From Rapana venosa (taxonomy: Eukaryota > Mollusca > Gastropoda > Neogastropoda > Muricidae), in the NCBI GenBank assembly GCA_028751875.1, contig CM054140.1, positions 52,487,430 to 52,551,429 on the forward strand: a stretch of DNA of 64,000 nucleotides, written 5' to 3'. The position numbers and the translations under genes were made by a program. This document shows, piece after piece, positions 60,330 through 64,000 of this stretch (positions are counted from its first letter, which is position 1; every line of letters starts with the position of its first letter). Below the pieces are notes generated by a model. That model worked only from the letters and a program-made list of their open reading frames with translations. It made no database searches and was not told the DNA's origin.

Positions 60330-61612
60330 GCGCAACAAACATTTGGACAATCCGTGATCCATACAGACGTTTTTAAAAGATCCCTGAGGTAATTAAAGGA
60401 AACAAGGACAGACAATCGTTATTACAAACAACCCCTCCACTATTGATGAAAATCAGATCTGACTGTTAGGTTTCCTAATTTAGGAAAAGATGATTCCTTG
60501 TTCCAGGCAAACTAGCTTCTTTTCAGATTGAACTAGAGTCCTGGAAGATGATCAAAACAGAAGTGTGGTAGCAAACTTAGGTAGGGCTATGATAAAAAAG
60601 ATTAGTGTCAAGCTAGAAGGCAGGGAAGTACGGTCATTAAACTAGCCGACCATAATCTTGATCTACAACAGATTTAGGATGAACAAAGAAAAGAAGATGA
60701 TCTATTTATAAAAGCATACAGGATGATGAGGGACTAAAACACAGAGTAGGTTTTCTGCTGATAAGGGAAACAGGAAAAAAGATGCGCCATAGCAAAAGCC
60801 TATGGTAACCGGTTTTGTATTCCTCGTGACTTGAACTGCCTCAGCTCCACATGCCTTTACTATCAGGGCGCACACTCACGAGACAGACTGGCTATAGTAT
60901 GAGCTGACCTTTAATGACATTGTGCCAGTGTCTTTGCCATTCCAGTGACGCTGACGCAAGTACAAAATATTAGTATAACTTTTAGAGTATGACTTTGTCA
61001 AACACCAAGCTGCACGCTAGATTGCACAGCAATAACAGTCCAAGGCTTGCTATTTAATTAGACAGAGTGCTTAACCATACACAATAATGTAGAGTAACGC
61101 AGATACTGTTGGAATATAAATCTGAACACCTCAGCAAGATCATTAAAAGGAATATTATGTGGTTTTGAAGAACCAACCACCCCCTTTTCCAGATTAAGAG
61201 AGAGGTTCTTTAATCCCGGTATTAAACATTTATCATGTACTATAGAGGGACAGCCAAACAAGTCTATGCCTCAGGTTATTTACCATATCAACACTTGATG
61301 AGGTAAAAAATACTTTGGTTCTGGTCAACACAATGAGACCACTACTGGTGTTACAAAGCAATCTTTACACTACTGATGTAAGGCTTAATGAATACACTAA
61401 CATCTAAATATGCATGTGGGTACTTAAGATCAAACAGATGATGATATCGCTGCCAATGGTTCAGAAGGACGCATTTGGAAACGCTCAGAAGAATAACTAT
61501 ACACAAAGAAAGAGCAAGAAAATGACGAGCCCCATAAAAAGAGATCCTATTTGTAGTGATGGATGCACAGCTCAATCATAGAAGGAAATAGACTAAAAGA
61601 GTTTTTTACTAA
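60330..61612 (+). pseudogene. Polinton major capsid protein (double jelly-roll), frameshifted
   Basis: The order of conserved pieces in three plus-strand frames matches the major capsid proteins of Polinton-type elements. They are LTVRFPNLGKDDSL (60469 onward), VVANLGRAMIKKISVKLEG (about 60565-60625), YGNRFCIPRDLNCL (60800-60840), HSRDRLAIV and YELTFND (60870-60915), NPGIKHLSCTIEGQPNK (61212-61262), SKYACGYLRSN (about 61400) and LFVVMDAQLN (61546-61578). The frame ends at a TAA at 61610-61612 after KRVFY. The protein would build the icosahedral shell. Length from about 60330 is close to the family norm; the start is not defined. Many frame changes and stops make it inactive as written. The ATPase gene follows 50 bp downstream, as is common for these elements. 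Confidence 0.85.
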
Positions 61613-61664
61613 TGACCGCTAAGTTTTCTACAAAAGAATACAAAAAACCACACTGCTCTCTAAT

Positions 61665-62260
61665 ATGCGGGCAGCAGGCTGTGGCAAGAACTGTATTTTG
61701 TATTTAAGATTTATACAAACAGTGTAACATAAATCATTTCGAGTTCATTGTTAGAGTCGGTCCAACACTACACAACAATAAAACATACAAAGAGAGAAAA
61801 TTTATTTGGACAAGGAGAATCTAAGTATAGTCAAGCCGCGACAGCTAAGGCGATGTTTAGAATACTATTACAGACTGTTTTGAAAATAGCAGAACCCTTA
61901 TTCTTAATAGACTCTCTCAGCAGAGCGTGACATGTAAGACATAGATAGTTTGTCTAAGCTTGCTTTCCAGTGGGAGACATGCACAAGATATCTGTTTGGT
62001 TCTAGAGACACAACATATAATACATCTTATAAAAGATTACCGTGAACATCTCAAGCAAAGTCCGTTGTGACGCGAGAGAGTCACATGAAAGACAGAGATG
62101 GTTTAATAATTACCTTAAGCGGCGAATGAGTTAGCATTACAGACGGACAAGATATAGAGAAGAATAAAACTAAAACTCAAGAAGCTCAAAGCCATAGTAA
62201 ATCTAATACTCAAAACAGACCACCGACTAAATACTGTTAGTGTAAACCCAATACTATTTT
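61665..62260 (+). pseudogene. Polinton FtsK/HerA-type packaging ATPase, frameshifted
   Basis: Beginning at 61665 the frame reads MRAAGCGKNCILYLRF, where GCGKN at 61677-61691 matches a Walker A loop with Asn in place of Thr/Ser. After a frame change comes GPTLHNNKTY (61759-61788), then in another frame AEPLFLID (61889-61912), a Walker B strand in which the second acidic residue reads Ser. SGRHAQDICLVLETQ (61967-62011), the segment after Walker B, follows. The gene fades near 62260. The order and spacing fit the A32/FtsK-like ATPases that pump DNA into capsids, and the position directly after the capsid gene supports this. Broken by frameshifts and stops. Confidence 0.75.
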
Positions 62261-62326
62261 GTAACACACACAAGAACATGCAGCCAGACACACAACATAC
62301 TACAGTGTATGAATCCTCATCTGGCT

Positions 62327-62520
62327 GTGTGGCGTGGTGCACTAGGCGAGCGCCTCGCGCGAGTCATATCAGCCAATCAGGAAGCCGGCTGGTTTATTGC
62401 ACCACACTAAGCTGAAAGTTATATATTACTATTTTACACAATCTTCGCCTCCGGGGTGGCAGACTTGCTACCGTTTGTCGTCTTGGCCAAACAAAGTGGT
62501 GAGTTTGGGGTTGCTGTTCC
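62327..62520 (+). promoter_or_regulatory. GC-rich segment with CCAAT box and short dyad, possible promoter
   Basis: A locally GC-rich patch (GCGAGCGCCTCGCGCGAG) is followed by CAGCCAATCAGG (62370-62381), a good CCAAT box, and TTATATATTA at 62419-62428. GTGGTGCA (62334-62341) and TGCACCAC (62398-62405) form an 8-bp inverted repeat around it. A splice-donor-like GTGGTGAGTTTG lies at about 62499. Together these could be a promoter and first exon at the right end of the element. There is no direct evidence of transcription. Confidence 0.3.
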
Positions 62521-62841
62521 CAGTTCGAGTTCCAGTAAGTGTCCCCGATTTTTCTATTTATTTTTCGTTTCGATAATAGAGAATGCAATGGGTGAGATTT
62601 CTGTAACTCTTGAAGTGCACACACACACTGTTATTAATGTTATTAATGTTTAATTATAACATTGTGCGGTCACTGTCACCATATAATGAATTTAATGTGT
62701 TGTGCGAAGCTGTGTTCGGCATTCCAAAGGTGTGAATTGCCGAAATATCTCCTCTGCCCATTCTTCATTAAGCATCCGGAATAAAATGCACTAGCTTTAA
62801 TGGACCTGGCAGAGGAATGGCTTTGCACTGTTTTCTGTTGA

Positions 62842-63062
62842 CCCATAAATTTTATAGTTTTTTACCCATCAAATAAATTAGTATTACGTTCAGTTTTAGT
62901 AGAGAGATAGGGAAAAAGGGGGGTCAAGGTAAACTGCTTAGTTTTTATATAAAACTATGCAAGTTTTTGTTTCGATAAGGCGAAGCCGAATCGGACCAAA
63001 AGTTGCCTGGTTTTGGATAAACAGTAAGTAGTTGAGCTTGACCCCCCTTTTTCCCTATCTCT
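62842..63062 (+). repeat. right terminal inverted repeat
   Basis: 221 bp matching the left end in reverse complement. It contains an internal dyad: the end motif GAGATAGGGAAAAAGGGGGG near 62908 recurs in reverse complement at the outer end (CCCCCCTTTTTCCCTATCTC, ending 63061). The final ~155 bp can therefore fold as a hairpin. Confidence 0.87.
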
Positions 63063-64000
63063 TCATCCTTTTTTCTCACACTTTCAAAAATCGGAAATGT
63101 AAAGTGCTAGCTTTGTACATGCTTTTTGGGGTTCATAACTACTGCTTACTGCTTATTGATTTCATGTGTTCTCTGTGAATGTATTTTGTTTGAATGTTCT
63201 GGCTTTCCAGATTCAGCGAATCAGACTAGAAAAACTGAGCTAACCAAGATTTTATCACATCTGGCTGTTCGCATTCAGAAAGAAAACGGTTAAATCGTCC
63301 CTGGTGTAATTGGCTATGGCCATGTAGACAGTGCGGGCGGTGAGTGAGCTGGTAGGTTGGAGGTATAAGCAGCTTACCTAACATGCTTATAGCCAGCTGG
63401 TCAGTTCTGGCAGGCATAGTTCATTTACTTTCCCTCCGCAACCCTTAAAGCCAGAGCTCCCCATAGCATGTTAGGCAGTCCTGCTCTTTCAGTAACAGCC
63501 AGAATTGACTAGCTCCTACTCTTGCTGAAAAAAAGGGTTTATCAAAAATAAAATAACCATGTTGTCACTACTGTTTCAGATATAAGAGGTTGATATCTTT
63601 TACAAAATAGTTCTCCCTGGATGAAGAATACAACAAGAAAGGCACAATGCTAACAGCGATATTGAACTTCCAAACGCGTTTTTCTCCAAACTGCCTCAAA
63701 CCACGGTAGTCAGTTCTGGCAGGCAATTAGATAGATAGATAAAATAAATAGATAGATAGATAGATAGATAGAAGATAGTTTAATGGGATAGAAAAGATAG
63801 ATAGATAGATAGTTAGATAGATAGATAGATGGATAGATAGATAGATATTAATGCAGAAATAGTAGTAGAGGAAAACAAGTGCAGGTAACCACCTACAAAT
63901 TCTCAATCATTTTTTTAAAACGATTTTTAAAGATTCACAAAAAATTGCTAGAAAATAGAATCTTTTAGTGACAGTTTTTTTTTAGGCATTTTTATGTAAG
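63063..64000. other. right flank: short inverted and direct repeats, (GATA)n
   Basis: No gene seen. CCTAACATGCT (63377-63387) and AGCATGTTAGG (about 63465-63475) form an exact 11-bp inverted repeat. A 16-17-bp direct repeat (GTCAGTTCTGGCAGGCA) occurs at about 63400 and 63709. The latter adjoins a GATA microsatellite. This may be a small non-autonomous element; the family is unknown. Confidence 0.5.
63729..63848. repeat. (GATA)n microsatellite
   Basis: About 120 bp of GATA repeats interrupted by AAATAAATA and TTTAATGGGATAGAAAA. Confidence 0.95.

Larger units (their letters stand above)
48252..63062. mobile_element. Polinton/Maverick (adintovirus-like) element, degraded
   Basis: The ends are inverted copies of one sequence (AGAGATAGGG at 48252, CCCTATCTCT ending at 63062) that extends inward to 48916 and 62842. 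Between them lie broken genes for a retroviral-type integrase, a protein-primed family B DNA polymerase, a glycine-rich hairpin membrane protein, a major capsid protein and a packaging ATPase. This set, with the 14.8-kb length and the inverted ends, defines Polintons/Mavericks and the related adintoviruses. The flanking hexamers are TTCACA and TTCATC if the end is set one base inward, a weak 4-of-6 target-site duplication. I could not find the adenovirus-type protease. All recognised genes are interrupted by several frameshifts and stops, so the copy appears inactive unless the consensus is faulty. Confidence 0.88.

Noticed and set aside
62327..62545. Possible tRNA-derived element (B-box-like AGTTCGAGTTCC at about 62523)
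   Set aside because: The candidate A box is about 150 bp away, too far for a tRNA head, and no cloverleaf can be drawn.

Overview
The window is eukaryotic and repeat-dominated. It contains L2/CR1-type non-LTR retrotransposons, a tRNA-derived SINE that shares their 3' tail, large satellites and a DNA element of the Polinton/Maverick (adintovirus-like) kind. This suits a metazoan, and the repeat style suggests a marine invertebrate such as a mollusc; that is inference, not proof. I recognise no host protein-coding gene. The sequence looks like one end of a long-read contig: it opens with about 490 nt of almost pure C, holds a 500-N gap at 46001-46500, and its consensus quality appears to vary.

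Layout. 1-487 is a C homopolymer. 488-15990 is a satellite of 10-bp monomers (TGTATTACAG) with a recurrent ~40-bp imperfect palindrome about every 160-260 bp, interrupted at 12809-13309 by a minus-strand SINE. 15991-46000 is a mosaic of a TAG-rich 30-bp minisatellite and five or six copies of one 5'-truncated L2-like LINE (one minus-strand at 20476-23340; the others plus-strand at 24419, 27576, 31563, 38201 and 45651). The copies that reach their 5' end share the same breakpoint against the minisatellite, so they were probably amplified as a LINE-plus-array unit. The part left of about 24.4 kb contains an inverted segment. 46501-48250 carries a minus-strand LINE ORF1 (coiled coil plus RNA-binding domain) broken by one in-frame TAG, then a (GA)n tract.

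48252-63062 is the most interesting part: a 14.8-kb element with terminal inverted repeats and the Polinton/adintovirus hallmark genes, all broken by frameshifts and stops. These are a retroviral-type integrase (50876-51810, +), a protein-primed family B DNA polymerase (55300-52165, -), a small protein with a glycine-rich membrane hairpin (56160-55596, -), a double jelly-roll major capsid protein (60330-61612, +) and an FtsK/HerA-type packaging ATPase (61665-62260, +). One open frame in the element is undamaged: 58662-59126 (+), a repeat-containing stalk protein with a C-terminal membrane anchor. Together the genes describe a virus-like transposon that would integrate with its integrase, copy itself with its own polymerase and package into capsids. 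This copy reads as dead unless the breaks are consensus errors. The last kilobase (63063-64000) holds short inverted and direct repeats and a (GATA)n microsatellite, with no gene seen.
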